A stretch of 64,000 nucleotides of DNA, taken from Brumimicrobium sp033722555. GTDB lineage: Bacteria > Bacteroidota > Bacteroidia > Flavobacteriales_D > Crocinitomicaceae. Below are positions 37,882 through 47,835 of this stretch, piece after piece (within the stretch, counting starts at the first letter, position 1; each line of letters begins with the position of its first letter). Under the pieces are notes generated by a model. It saw only the letters and a list, made by a program, of their open reading frames with translations. It did no database searches and was not told where the DNA came from. Location: positions 1-64,000 of the forward strand of contig JAWVYS010000003.1 in assembly GCA_033722555.1 (NCBI GenBank). Reading direction: 5' to 3'. The position numbers and the translations under genes were made by a program.

Positions 37882-40440
37882 ATGTCCTTTTTAATGAAAA
37901 ATAAGACTATTCTTCGTTCGATAATTTTTCGATTCAGCGTTTTATTCTTGTTTGCTGCGCTTGGAATTTCTATGGGAAACTCGGCTAAAGCCTGCCATGC
38001 CTTAGCGTTAGTAAACCCCTCCGTTACGGTTCAGGCTACGGGAATACAGATAAATGCTTCATCGGACCCTGCAACCTGTGGATCAGGATGCAACAATTCA
38101 GCTTATTGGTTGGACATTGAGATTCGTTGTGTTGGTGAGCCGTTTAATCCCGCTCCATTTAATCCCGGATTTTATGGCCCCCTTTTCACATATCCGTTTT
38201 TTCAATCTCAACAAATGCAAAAACCGAATTGTGTGTTGCAAGCCTATCCAACAACCACCATATCTTTTGGAACTCTATGCCCCGGCAACTATCAAGTCAG
38301 GTTCAGGGAGAACCATAACGGACAAGTGGGCGCTTGGTCCACTCCTTTTAATTTCAACGTCCCGGGGGTTCCAACACCAATTTCCGGAACCATTAATTCC
38401 ATCAGAGATACCGTCTGTGCGGGAGAATGTATTGTGCTGCAAGGGAGTGTTACAGGAGGATGTGGTCTAGTCCCCTCCTATTCATGGAGTACAGGTTCAG
38501 GTAATCCACAAATCAATGTATGCCCAACACAAGATTCCGTTTTTACGGTAAGTATCACTGAGATTTGTAGCGGTTTAACAACAACGGCTTCGAAAACGAT
38601 TTATGTTATTCCCTCACCAACCCCTGGAACAGCAAGCGCTGACCTCAGCGCAGTTTGTTCCGGAGAAACGGTGCAACTTTCTCTTAACGGTTATGATCCC
38701 ACTGCCCAAATTCAGTGGCAGTCTGCTCCAAATTCGGGTGGGCCATGGACCGATATTTTGGGAGCTACTGCAGATAATATTACTTCTCCGCCCATTACAA
38801 ATACCCTTAAATGCTTCAGGGTAAAAGTTGGAAATTGCGGAACTCCATCCTATTCAAATACGGTGTGCATTACCGTGAATCCCGTACCTACTATTACTGC
38901 CTCCGACCTTTCTTTATGTCAGGGTGAAACTGTTGATATCACTACCGTTACCTCACCTTCAGGTGGCACCTATTACTGGGAAATAGATGGATCAACGAAC
39001 AGTTCCCTCGATAATTTAAGCCCGAATATTACAACAGATTACATAGTGCATTATTCGTTGAACGGATGTACTGCCGAAGACACTGCGACCCTCACCGTAT
39101 ACAATCAACCGGTGGCAGGAATAATCGTGGATAGCGTTTGTTTAATGAACCAAACAAGCTTTACAGATAACACTTTTCTCGACAACAATGGTGGGAACAA
39201 CATAGATACCTGGGAATGGCATTTTGGAGATGGTTCTACTTCTTCTCAGCAAAACCCCGTTCATCAATATGACAGTGAAAATGTGTATGATGTAGAGCTC
39301 GTTGTTGTTACGAATTACGGATGTACTGACACCGCTCAAACGCAAACGGTGGTTTACCCTCTGCCCTCCGTGGATTTCGTCGTAAATGACGTATGTTTGA
39401 ATGAAGAATCAGTCTTCCAAAATAATACTTCGGTGAGTAATCAGAATTCAAATAACAGTATAATAGGATACCTATGGAGTTTTGGCGACGGCAACAGTTC
39501 CTCTGATGAGAACCCTACCCATACCTATTCGTCACCGGGCACCTTTGATGTGGAGTTAACCGCAACAACGAACAATGGCTGTGTAGATTCTCAGACAATT
39601 CAAACAGTCGTTTATCCAAGACCGGTGGTTAGCCTAACTGATGACACGACTATAGCATGTTCTCCGCTGTGCTTCACATTAAATTCAAATTCAACGATTG
39701 ATGCCCCATCTTCTTTAGCATCATATAACTGGTATGTTGACGGAGAACTCGTCCAGCAAGGTCCTGATTTTTCTTATTCAGATTGTATTGAAAACAATTC
39801 AGGAAGCACTCGTATGTACGATGTAGAATTAGAAGTGATCAGTGATCAGGGTTGTACAAATAACCTCCTCCTCGCTGATTATTTGACCGTATACCATAAT
39901 CCCGAAGCATCCTTTGAGTACAGTCCGGAATATCTCGATGTAATAGAGACTGAAGTACAGTTTACGAATACATCCCAGTTCGAAGATTCAATTTTCTGGA
40001 GTTTCGGGACCTTTGAAACCTCCGTTGAACAGAATCCGGAGATTGAGTTCCCCGCGATTGCAGGCGACTATTTAGTAACTCTCCTTGCTATTACTGAAGA
40101 AGGCTGTAGAGATTCTGTGGAAGTCTTCATCAATATGGATGATCGCATAATATATTTTGCACCTAACTCATTTACACCTGATGGAGATGAATTCAATCAA
40201 AACTGGAAAATAATATTCCCGGATGGGTTTATTCCAAATGATTTTAAGTTGTTGATATACAACCGTTGGGGAGAACTGGTTTTTGAGTCTTATGATCACC
40301 AGATCGGATGGAACGGATTCTACGGAGGGGCTAACGGTAAGGAAGCTCCGACAGGGACCTATGTTTGGAAAATGGAATTCAAAGAAAATCAGACAGATAA
40401 ACGGTATATGAAAACCGGTCATATAATATTATTGCGTTAA
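37882..40440 (+). CDS. PKD-domain surface protein with T9SS type B sorting domain
   Basis: 852-residue secreted protein. After a signal peptide (about 1-38) come Ig-like/FN3-like domains rich in Cys (about 40-400), two clear PKD domains with the WxFGDG motif (DTWEWHFGDGSTSSQQNPVHQY and IGYLWSFGDGNSSSDENPTHTY, about 435-580), further beta domains, and the C-terminal gliding-motility-type domain starting APNSFTPDGDEFNQNWKI and containing IYNRWGELVFES and APTGTYVWKMEF, the signature of type B T9SS cargo. An adhesin or matrix role is likely but unproven. A second Met at 37894 begins the charged signal-peptide N-region. It is followed by a terminator. Confidence 0.9.
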   Translation: MSFLMKNKTILRSIIFRFSVLFLFAALGISMGNSAKACHALALVNPSVTVQATGIQINASSDPATCGSGCNNSAYWLDIEIRCVGEPFNPAPFNPGFYGPLFTYPFFQSQQMQKPNCVLQAYPTTTISFGTLCPGNYQVRFRENHNGQVGAWSTPFNFNVPGVPTPISGTINSIRDTVCAGECIVLQGSVTGGCGLVPSYSWSTGSGNPQINVCPTQDSVFTVSITEICSGLTTTASKTIYVIPSPTPGTASADLSAVCSGETVQLSLNGYDPTAQIQWQSAPNSGGPWTDILGATADNITSPPITNTLKCFRVKVGNCGTPSYSNTVCITVNPVPTITASDLSLCQGETVDITTVTSPSGGTYYWEIDGSTNSSLDNLSPNITTDYIVHYSLNGCTAEDTATLTVYNQPVAGIIVDSVCLMNQTSFTDNTFLDNNGGNNIDTWEWHFGDGSTSSQQNPVHQYDSENVYDVELVVVTNYGCTDTAQTQTVVYPLPSVDFVVNDVCLNEESVFQNNTSVSNQNSNNSIIGYLWSFGDGNSSSDENPTHTYSSPGTFDVELTATTNNGCVDSQTIQTVVYPRPVVSLTDDTTIACSPLCFTLNSNSTIDAPSSLASYNWYVDGELVQQGPDFSYSDCIENNSGSTRMYDVELEVISDQGCTNNLLLADYLTVYHNPEASFEYSPEYLDVIETEVQFTNTSQFEDSIFWSFGTFETSVEQNPEIEFPAIAGDYLVTLLAITEEGCRDSVEVFINMDDRIIYFAPNSFTPDGDEFNQNWKIIFPDGFIPNDFKLLIYNRWGELVFESYDHQIGWNGFYGGANGKEAPTGTYVWKMEFKENQTDKRYMKTGHIILLR

Positions 40441-40466
40441 GCTTAGAAAGTTTTTTAGAACGGAAC

Positions 40467-40495
40467 AGCCTCAAATGAATATTGGGGCTTTTTTT
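40467..40495 (+). terminator. Intrinsic terminator of the PKD/type B protein gene
   Basis: 8-bp stem (AGCCTCAA with TTGGGGCT, one G-T pair), 7-base loop and a T run, 27 bases after the stop codon. Confidence 0.82.
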
Positions 40496-40903
40496 ATGGT
40501 ATAAAGAACCCTGCCTTCTTTCGATTAAAGTCTATGATAGTCTCAATGAGATCCAGGGTGAGATGACACTATAACTGATCGGGTTAGAAAAACCGGTTTA
40601 CATACCTAAAGATGATTGAATAAGAATAGTAAATAAGTGATCAGTTAACCTTTTATATTCATGAGAATATCTTATTCAGGTGAATTTAGGGAGAACATGG
40701 GAATGAAGTTGAAATGACTATCACCTACCAAACAAAGAAATTGATACTTCCCCCATAAATCCGATAGCATTTGTTTAATAACGGTTTAGATTAAAAAGAG
40801 CCTTGCCTTTAAAGATTACTGATTTCACTGATTATCTAAAAAAGCATCTTACTACATTACAACTAAATCAGCAGTTCTAAAATCCTTTGATATTATTAAT
40901 AAA

Positions 40904-40937
40904 TAAAAAAACGCCCTCCTCAGTTGAGGAGAGCGTT
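40904..40937 (-). terminator. Intrinsic terminator of the 1253-residue T9SS protein gene
   Basis: Read on the minus strand: AACGC plus CTCCTC arms with one internal mismatch, a 4-base loop and a run of T, 23 bases past the stop codon. Confidence 0.88.
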
Positions 40938-40959
40938 CAAAATCATCTGATTTTATGTC

Positions 40960-43900
40960 TTATTGCTTCACAATTTTAAAGGTTCTGTTACCTTCTTCAT
41001 TGAAGATTCGAAGCGTGTACATTCCTTTTTCAAGGTGTTCTACTGAAATCGTCGCCTCAGTCGCATTTGCCAGAGACTTAGCATCTTTCAGTACTATTCT
41101 ACCATTCATATCAACGATCTCAATTCGAAGAGATTCAGAGTTTGAAGGGTTCACAATATTTAGAACACTTGTAGCCGGATTTGGATAAACAGACAGCTCG
41201 GCCAGTTTTTCCTCACCCAAGGAGAGATAGTTACATCCTCCGTCTACGTTCACAACAACTAAAGCTGTATCCGCTGGACATACCCCGTTACTGGTTATAT
41301 AATCGTAATTGTAACTTCCAGGTATATTAGCTGCCGTAGGTTGTGAATTCGGTAAAGGATTGTTGGCCGGATCGTACCATGTACCACCCAGATCAACGTT
41401 ACCTGTTAAACCATCAAACAAGTTGATAGGTTCATTAAGACACACCGTCAAGTTACCGTTTTGCCCTGCCGATGATGGAGGGAAAATATTTACAGTAGCC
41501 GTTGTAGTATCATCCTGACATCCTCCAGGAACTATATAATAAACATCGTAAGTTCCAGATGGAAGAATAGAAACGTTCAATAACGAATCATTCACAATTA
41601 ACGACTGGTTACCAGGGAATACCCAGTTTCCATTCATTTGCCCTCGCACGATCGCAGAGTTCAGGTCAAACTGTCCATCCAGTCTACAAACGTCTTCAGC
41701 TCCATCTTGACCCGGTGTAGGAATACAAACATCAAAACATACGTCATCGATGTAAAGTCTCCATCCATCCAGTCCTCCTGCAGGCACATGAAATGCTATG
41801 TATACATCTCCTGTAAATGCAGACAGATCTACTGTTGTATCCATATAGGTCGTATTATCATAACTCGCTAAATACATCAGTGTATCCTGAAAATCAGCCG
41901 GGTTTATACCGGTTGTTGACAGAAGTAATTCGAAATCATTTGGTTCATTTGAACTCTGAACTCTGTAGAAGAAGTTCATTACCTCATTACCTGTTAAGGT
42001 CATTTGGGGTGAGATCAACCAATCATCGTTTGCACCAGCATTGAAATCCGTGTACATAATCGCAACCTGATCTCCTGTGTTCGTATTAAAGGTGTAATTT
42101 GTATTCCACGCCTCACCGTCACCATTTTCATCGAGTACTGTCCAGCATGATTCTGTCTGAGATCCGCTGTCAAATGACTCACAGAAACCTATGGCTGCGA
42201 AAGTCGCACATTCTGTTCTGAAGGTTGAAGGACCTCTGTAAGCAGAAGTATCACCCGGAGCACAAATTGCGCGAACATATACATCATACAGTGTATTTGG
42301 AAGTAAACCTAACAATGTTTCAGTAAGGTTCGTTGTAACGATTTCATTACCGGTACCTAGAGTAAATCCTGCGGTGTCGTATTCAACGACCCATTCCGTC
42401 TCTAAATATCCGGGAGTCCAATCGATATCTGCCTGAGTTGATGTTATATTTGAAACAACTACTGGGGTAGGTTTTGGACATGTTGGTCCTTCAAGAACCT
42501 GAACACTATCCAAAAGTATATCATTATAAAACGCGGACCCTGAAGTTGCCGTCTGATCCGTAATAAAACGTATCTGAATAGTCTGACCAATATACGCCGC
42601 CAGAGTTATTTCCTCCTCCTGCCAGTTCGGATTATCTCCGGATACAGTAATAAGATTGGCCCAACCAGTACCATTATTTACATCAACAATCAAAGGAACG
42701 TTATCTCCAGGGTTGTCGATGTTGTTACTAAACCATTGGAACTTCAGTGTTGGTATCGTTAAAGGCGATACATCAATCAAAGGTGAAGTCAATGTTACAT
42801 CGGCTACGGCAGGAGATGATCCGTCGGACCAAGTAAAGGTACCTGCAGGCCTACCATTGCTCGCTGCACCGTAATCGGGATTACCCGTGAACTCCCATAA
42901 TCCGTTATTCACCGGATTCGATGATGAATTCGTCCAACACGCAGGAAGTGATCCAATATCAAATGATTCCAAAAATGGCGCTGTGAAAGCAGCACATTGG
43001 GTAGTTATATTAATTGGACCAATCCAAGTACTTTCATCTCCACCACCACAATCTGCCTGCAGATAGAAGCTATACCCAGTTTGTGGAGTAAGCCCCGTTA
43101 CTGTGTAAGGATTTGTAGTTACCGGCAAGAAAGTACCTGTACCCTGAGAAAAACCAGCAGGTCCGTATTCAATGTTCCACATTGTTTCGGTTCCCCCGGC
43201 TGTCCATGATAGCGTTACCTCTGTATCTGTAATCATAGTAGCCATCAAACTAGATGGTGGCGGACAAGTTGGCGCCTCCACGACAGAAAACTGATCTATC
43301 GATACATCTCCGTTGAAACTACCTCCTCTCGTGGTTGAAAACCTAACCTGTATTGTTTGACCTGCATAAGCCGAAAGTACAGAAGTGAATTCAAGCCAAG
43401 CTGCACCGTTTGATGTTTGCTGCTGACCAATTATTGATCCTTCGTTGTTCCATGTAGTTCCACCGTCATTTGAGACCTCTATTTCTAAAGAAGTAATATC
43501 TGCTCCATACATGTGGTAATAAAACCTGAGATAAGGGCTTGTTAAAAAGCTTAAATCCAAAGATGGAGATGTGATTGTTGCAAGATCTCCGGTAGTACCG
43601 TTTGAAGCTTCAGAAAAAACATATTTCCCTCCTCCGTTAAAATCTCCTGAAGGACCGGTTGACCCAGAAGAAGTAGTACCAGTTCTGGTTCCGAAGAAGA
43701 ACCCTGAAGACGGATTACGTGTCCAGCAAGCACTGATCGCATCACCCGTATTCGAGCCTCCTGTTCCTGAAACCCATTCTATACCATCGAAATTCTCGGT
43801 ATAGGGCGTAGGAAATGTCGGAGGACAACTTGTAAATGCAGAAACAGGTCCCTGCCATACACTTAAATCACCACCGCCACAATCAGCCTGTACATAAAAA

Positions 43901-44721
43901 TCATAACTAGTAGCTCCTGTTAGACCTCCAATCGTTTCAGGATTGTTTACTGTAGATAACGTAGTTCCTGTACCTTGAGTAAATCCTGACGGACCGTATT
44001 CGATGTTCCACATTGTTTCGGTGCCCTGAGAAGTCCAAGACAAATCAATACTTGAAGCCGTAATGTTTGAAACCATTAAATTAATTGGTTTCAAACATGA
44101 TGGTTGTTCGACAATTGAAAATTCATCAATTGAAACATCACAATTGAAACTTGTTCCTCTGGCTGTCGAGAATCTAACTAAAACCGTTTGACCTGCATAA
44201 CCAGATAAAACGATGTTATATTCCGCCCAAGGATCTGCTGAAGCAGTTTGCTGCTGGCCAACAATGGAGCCTTCATTGGTCCATGTTGTTCCACCATCGG
44301 CAGAGACTTCGACGTCCAACTGAGTAATATTCGTACCATACATGTGGTAATAAAAAGTAAGGTACGGGATAGTTAGGGCCGACAAGTCTATTGCAGGTGA
44401 CGTTATAGTTGCAACGTTACCGGATGTTCCATTACTTCCTTCGGTGAAAACATATTTACCACCCCCGGTAAAATCCCCGCTGGGACCGGTACTGGTAGAT
44501 GATGTTGTACCTGTTCTTGTTCCGAAGAAATACCCCGAGGCAGGGTTTCTAGTCCAGCACGGATCTATCGCATCCCCGGAATTCGAGGCCCCCGTACCGG
44601 ATACCCAGGAAGCACCGTCAAAATTTTCAGAATACGGCGCAACCGGAGTACACTGCGCTCGTGAATGACTCGTGTACATGATTGGTACAAAAGCCATTAA
44701 ACTAAATAGCATTTTTTTCAT
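40960..44721 (-). CDS. Large T9SS type A cargo with MAM-like and fibronectin III modules
   Basis: 1253 residues. Signal peptide (1-22), then two nearly identical 277-residue units (24-300 and 301-577), each a MAM/choice-of-anchor-J jelly roll (YSENFDG..., GGGKYVF, GYAGQTVLVRFSTARG) followed by an FN3 domain (LMVSNITASSIDLSWTSQGT, ETMWNIEYGP). A third, diverged jelly roll plus FN3 (about 578-840), a fourth jelly roll with calcium-type DENGDGEAW (841-998), two Ig-like repeats (1003-1160) and a type A sorting domain (LSVYPNPATSVLNIVNPSNS to FKIVKQ) follow. Likely a surface adhesin or glycan-binding protein; no catalytic motif seen. Expressed divergently from the gene at 44903. Confidence 0.9.
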   Translation of the reverse strand: MKKMLFSLMAFVPIMYTSHSRAQCTPVAPYSENFDGASWVSGTGASNSGDAIDPCWTRNPASGYFFGTRTGTTSSTSTGPSGDFTGGGKYVFTEGSNGTSGNVATITSPAIDLSALTIPYLTFYYHMYGTNITQLDVEVSADGGTTWTNEGSIVGQQQTASADPWAEYNIVLSGYAGQTVLVRFSTARGTSFNCDVSIDEFSIVEQPSCLKPINLMVSNITASSIDLSWTSQGTETMWNIEYGPSGFTQGTGTTLSTVNNPETIGGLTGATSYDFYVQADCGGGDLSVWQGPVSAFTSCPPTFPTPYTENFDGIEWVSGTGGSNTGDAISACWTRNPSSGFFFGTRTGTTSSGSTGPSGDFNGGGKYVFSEASNGTTGDLATITSPSLDLSFLTSPYLRFYYHMYGADITSLEIEVSNDGGTTWNNEGSIIGQQQTSNGAAWLEFTSVLSAYAGQTIQVRFSTTRGGSFNGDVSIDQFSVVEAPTCPPPSSLMATMITDTEVTLSWTAGGTETMWNIEYGPAGFSQGTGTFLPVTTNPYTVTGLTPQTGYSFYLQADCGGGDESTWIGPINITTQCAAFTAPFLESFDIGSLPACWTNSSSNPVNNGLWEFTGNPDYGAASNGRPAGTFTWSDGSSPAVADVTLTSPLIDVSPLTIPTLKFQWFSNNIDNPGDNVPLIVDVNNGTGWANLITVSGDNPNWQEEEITLAAYIGQTIQIRFITDQTATSGSAFYNDILLDSVQVLEGPTCPKPTPVVVSNITSTQADIDWTPGYLETEWVVEYDTAGFTLGTGNEIVTTNLTETLLGLLPNTLYDVYVRAICAPGDTSAYRGPSTFRTECATFAAIGFCESFDSGSQTESCWTVLDENGDGEAWNTNYTFNTNTGDQVAIMYTDFNAGANDDWLISPQMTLTGNEVMNFFYRVQSSNEPNDFELLLSTTGINPADFQDTLMYLASYDNTTYMDTTVDLSAFTGDVYIAFHVPAGGLDGWRLYIDDVCFDVCIPTPGQDGAEDVCRLDGQFDLNSAIVRGQMNGNWVFPGNQSLIVNDSLLNVSILPSGTYDVYYIVPGGCQDDTTTATVNIFPPSSAGQNGNLTVCLNEPINLFDGLTGNVDLGGTWYDPANNPLPNSQPTAANIPGSYNYDYITSNGVCPADTALVVVNVDGGCNYLSLGEEKLAELSVYPNPATSVLNIVNPSNSESLRIEIVDMNGRIVLKDAKSLANATEATISVEHLEKGMYTLRIFNEEGNRTFKIVKQ
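42991..44652 (-). repeat. Two tandem 831-bp units inside the T9SS type A cargo gene
   Basis: Residues 24-300 (DNA 43822-44652) and 301-577 (DNA 42991-43821) align without gaps at a constant offset of 277 residues: Tyr30/Tyr307 of Y(S/T)ENFDG and Cys209/Cys486 mark the same places. The DNA is also similar, with long shared tracts around 43158 and 43997, which indicates a fairly recent duplication and a substrate for recombination. Confidence 0.92.
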
Positions 44722-44902
44722 AAATCAAAGATTTTTAAATTATTAATTGTTAACATTCAAACTTAACGAATGTTTTCATAACAAGCAAATGAATCAAGAT
44801 GTTTCTATACGAACCAAAGAGAGATAGTTCTTATTGTTTTGTTAAAAGCTATAAAAAATTATTATTTTCATTTTATATTTACAGAAATCTAAAACTATTA
44901 TT

Positions 44903-46102
44903 ATGAAATACTTGTACCTACTTATTTTATTAACCGGCGTTACTGTCAGTGCAACTGCACAAAATACCATCACCTCGGTTGCCGACGGTCAGGCAACGAA
45001 TCCTTTCATATGGGACTGCACCTGTATTCCAATGCCGGGCGATAATGTAACAATCAATCATGATGTTCAAATGAACGCCGATTGGATATCCAACGGAAAC
45101 GGATCGATTACAGTCAGTATGGGAGCTTCGTTCATAGAAGATGCTCAACATAGAACTGTTCTTTTTGACGGAGGATCAACATTTACAAACCACGGTTTAA
45201 CAGAACTTACCAACATCGCTTTTACCAACGGAGCTGAAGGACATAATCATAGTACCCTTAGTCTGGATACAGCTTTGTGGGTGGGTAACGGTTCAACATT
45301 CATGAACCATGCTGTCGTTCAAGATGTTGACAGCACGTATATTCAAGGCATGTTTATGAACGAGGGTTCATACAGCCACGGTTTATTTCTAAATGAAGGA
45401 ATGATAGATAATTCAGGTTATATTGCTGCAGATTCAATGCTTAATACAGGAACCCTGAATTCAAGCGCCGGGAACATTCAGGTTATAGCTTTCGCAAACA
45501 CAGGTGAAACCAACATAACTGGTTCGTCTTATATGCTTGTATCGGGAGATTTCTATAATTCAGGCAGATTTTATCTTGCCACAGGAAGAGATGTCCGGAT
45601 TCAGAATAGTTTATTAAACAGCAACAATGCTGATACTGCTGTGATCATTAATGACGGTCTCTTTGAAGTCGCAAACGATTTTTCCAATGTGGATACGCTG
45701 CGGGGATCAGGAATATTCTGTATAGCTAATGCAAGTTCGAATTTTGGAGAAGTAAAAGGTACGCTGGATATTTGTGATAATACAAGCGTTTCTCACTTTG
45801 ATTTTAATTCAGGAAATATTGAACCTACCGTGACAAACTGCAGCTCGGGATGTTCTGTAGGACTTTCTGACAATGAAATAACCACTGAATTTTCTGTTTA
45901 CCCAAACCCTGCTGAAGATCTCCTGCATATTTCAGGGCCTGGTTATTCTTCAATAAGAATCGTTGATGTCACTGGAAAGACCGTTTACGAAAAATTATCT
46001 CCAACCGATAAAATAGACGTTAGCAAATTTAAACGAGGTGTCTATTTCATTACTTTCCGCGGAGAGAAGGAATTAATCACGAGAAAATTTATCAAAAAAT
46101 AA
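44903..46102 (+). CDS. Small T9SS type A cargo protein with Asn-rich repeats
   Basis: 399-residue secreted protein with a signal peptide (MKYLYLLILLTGVTVSATAQ), a region with CTCIPMPGDNVTINHDVQM, then short strand repeats rich in N/G/F (TFTNHGLTELTN, TFMNHAVVQDVD, GMFMNEGSYSHG, FLNEGMIDNSG) suggesting a beta-solenoid, and a type A sorting domain (FSVYPNPAEDLLHISGPGYS, SKFKRGVYFITFRGEKELITRKFIKK). Probable surface or extracellular matrix protein; no enzyme motif. Divergent from the large cargo gene across 181 AT-rich bases. Confidence 0.86.
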   Translation: MKYLYLLILLTGVTVSATAQNTITSVADGQATNPFIWDCTCIPMPGDNVTINHDVQMNADWISNGNGSITVSMGASFIEDAQHRTVLFDGGSTFTNHGLTELTNIAFTNGAEGHNHSTLSLDTALWVGNGSTFMNHAVVQDVDSTYIQGMFMNEGSYSHGLFLNEGMIDNSGYIAADSMLNTGTLNSSAGNIQVIAFANTGETNITGSSYMLVSGDFYNSGRFYLATGRDVRIQNSLLNSNNADTAVIINDGLFEVANDFSNVDTLRGSGIFCIANASSNFGEVKGTLDICDNTSVSHFDFNSGNIEPTVTNCSSGCSVGLSDNEITTEFSVYPNPAEDLLHISGPGYSSIRIVDVTGKTVYEKLSPTDKIDVSKFKRGVYFITFRGEKELITRKFIKK

Positions 46103-46131
46103 GATTCCTTAATCGTGGTTTTTACGAATTG

Positions 46132-46162
46132 AATAGCAGTGCCAAGGCGCTGCTATTTTTTT
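46132..46162 (+). terminator. Intrinsic terminator overlapping the convergent gene's stop codon
   Basis: Stem of 10 bp (AATAGCAGTG with CGCTGCTATT) with a 6-base loop and a T run. It lies 29 bases after the stop of the gene at 44903 and its right arm contains the stop codon of the convergent OmpA-type gene (46153-46155). Confidence 0.82.
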
Positions 46163-47835
46163 ATTACCACTACAGAGATCCTTCTGTTTGCGTCTTTACC
46201 GTACTGGTATTTATTTGACATTATAGGTTTTTCAGAACCATACCCTTTAAATGAAAGTTGGTTATCAGAAACACCTTGTTCTATCAAATAATTATAAACC
46301 GCTTCTGCACGTTGTTCAGATAAAAGCTCGTTCAGGTCTTCCAACCCGGACCTGTCGGAATGACCTTGTATCTCTATGTGTAGGTTTCTATTCTGCTCCA
46401 AGAAAGATGCTAATTGATTCAGCTCATTCATTGCCGCATTCGGCACCTTTACCATGTTGGGTTCATAATCAATTGATGCGATGATATATTCCGTTCCCTG
46501 ACTGGGAGTTTGCTTCCCATTTATAAGGTCATCCAGGATTTTGTTGGAGTCCTGTTTTTCACCGCTGTCATCAGTAGAAAAATTAACCTCTTCTATCAGT
46601 TTGCTATAGTCCTCTTTAGCTTTCTCCAGAATTTTAATCTCAATTCTTCTGTTACCTTCTCTTGTTGAACTATATCTGTTGCTATAAAGCGGTCTTTGCG
46701 GTCCATACCCCTTAAATGTAATCCTTTCTTCACTTATACCATTTTTTATCAGAAAATCATACACAAACTTTGCTCGTGAAGCGGAAAGCTGGGTGTTTTT
46801 CGATACTGAACCAACATTGTCGGTGTAGCCACCTATTTCAACTTTCAATTCAGGTTGTTCTTCGAGAGCCTTTAATAAATTCTGAAGATCAGGATTAGAA
46901 GACGGATTCGAAAAAGTATTTTGACCGGATCCGAAACGGACATTATGCAATACAATCGAAAATCCAACCGGAATGCTTTCGGGAACATAAACGAGATGTT
47001 CAATATCTACATACAGCTCTGATGAATCAATAATTTGTGGCATTGGCGGACAAATAGCATTTCCGAGTGAATCCGAGATTCTGAACTCTTCGTAAGGCTC
47101 AAAATCCTTAATCATTTCCCTGATTTTCTGGTACCGGGGAGAGTTATTCGCTCCGTCAGTGCCAAGGTCCCAGTAATTGATTGCCTCCCATTTATCGTAA
47201 CCGCAAAACTGTCGTAAAGTTAAAGCTGCAAGTAATCCTGAAGCATGCCAACCGTTCCAGCAGTGCAGATAAACGGGACCCACACTGTCATTTATAGCAG
47301 ATTCATAAACCAGTTTTAAAGCTTCGTATATATGTTTCTCATCGAAGTAATCGAACTGATAATACGACAGATCGTTCCAGCCACCTTTTACACATGCACA
47401 GGTGTCTTTCGGTGGAGCTGTTTCAAAATTCTCACGATAAAGATATACGGAAGCTGAAAAACCCTCTGCACATAAGTTTCTAATTCCGTCATCGGGCAAG
47501 GGGTTATGATTATTTCTTTTGTTTGTTTTATGAAAATAATTATTTGCCCCTCCGCGGTAGGCAACACCATGAAGAATGGGTCTCAGGTTTCGTGTACCAT
47601 ACAATGAATCAAAGCCTTCCCCGTAATTATCGGTGATCTTGTACATAAGATCAATTTCGTTGTATCTTTCCTTAAAATAAATCGGAGAAAACTCAGAGGC
47701 TCTACCCATTGAAAAAAGAGAATCGAGATAGCGCTGTCTGGCAAAATTTTCAACATTGACTAAGCTGTCTGCAGGTTGAGAATTCCCTGCGAGAGAAAAT
47801 AAAACTATCAGAATAAAAAAACAGAATTTCAACAT
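46153..47835 (-). CDS. Phosphatase-like (PTP/DSP fold) domain fused to two OmpA C-terminal domains
   Basis: 560 residues, signal peptide MLKFCFFILIVLFSLAGNSQ. Residues ~60-250 resemble a dual-specificity phosphatase: the P-loop HCWNGWHASG (191-200) follows the HCxxGxxR pattern exactly except that the catalytic Arg is Ala198, so classical activity is doubtful. Then two OmpA peptidoglycan-binding domains: about 295-402 (GYTDNVGSVSKNTQLSASRA, GNRRIEIKIL) and 448-560 (GHSDRSGLEDLNELLSEQRA, ANRRISVVVI), joined by an acidic linker. It is therefore probably anchored in the outer membrane or periplasm via peptidoglycan. The ligand is unknown. Its stop codon lies inside a convergent terminator. Confidence 0.85.
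   Translation of the reverse strand: MLKFCFFILIVLFSLAGNSQPADSLVNVENFARQRYLDSLFSMGRASEFSPIYFKERYNEIDLMYKITDNYGEGFDSLYGTRNLRPILHGVAYRGGANNYFHKTNKRNNHNPLPDDGIRNLCAEGFSASVYLYRENFETAPPKDTCACVKGGWNDLSYYQFDYFDEKHIYEALKLVYESAINDSVGPVYLHCWNGWHASGLLAALTLRQFCGYDKWEAINYWDLGTDGANNSPRYQKIREMIKDFEPYEEFRISDSLGNAICPPMPQIIDSSELYVDIEHLVYVPESIPVGFSIVLHNVRFGSGQNTFSNPSSNPDLQNLLKALEEQPELKVEIGGYTDNVGSVSKNTQLSASRAKFVYDFLIKNGISEERITFKGYGPQRPLYSNRYSSTREGNRRIEIKILEKAKEDYSKLIEEVNFSTDDSGEKQDSNKILDDLINGKQTPSQGTEYIIASIDYEPNMVKVPNAAMNELNQLASFLEQNRNLHIEIQGHSDRSGLEDLNELLSEQRAEAVYNYLIEQGVSDNQLSFKGYGSEKPIMSNKYQYGKDANRRISVVVIKK

Larger units (their letters stand above)
40441..40959. other. 519-base intergenic stretch without a gene
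   Basis: Between the PKD protein and the convergent 1253-residue protein. It holds a terminator at each end (40467-40495 forward, 40904-40937 reverse). The ~400 bases between them are AT-rich with stops in every frame; I see no RNA gene, repeat or recognisable gene remnant. Confidence 0.7.

Noticed and set aside
40500..40900. Possible small gene or RNA in the 519-base gap
   Set aside because: Stops in every frame and no recognisable structure between the two terminators.
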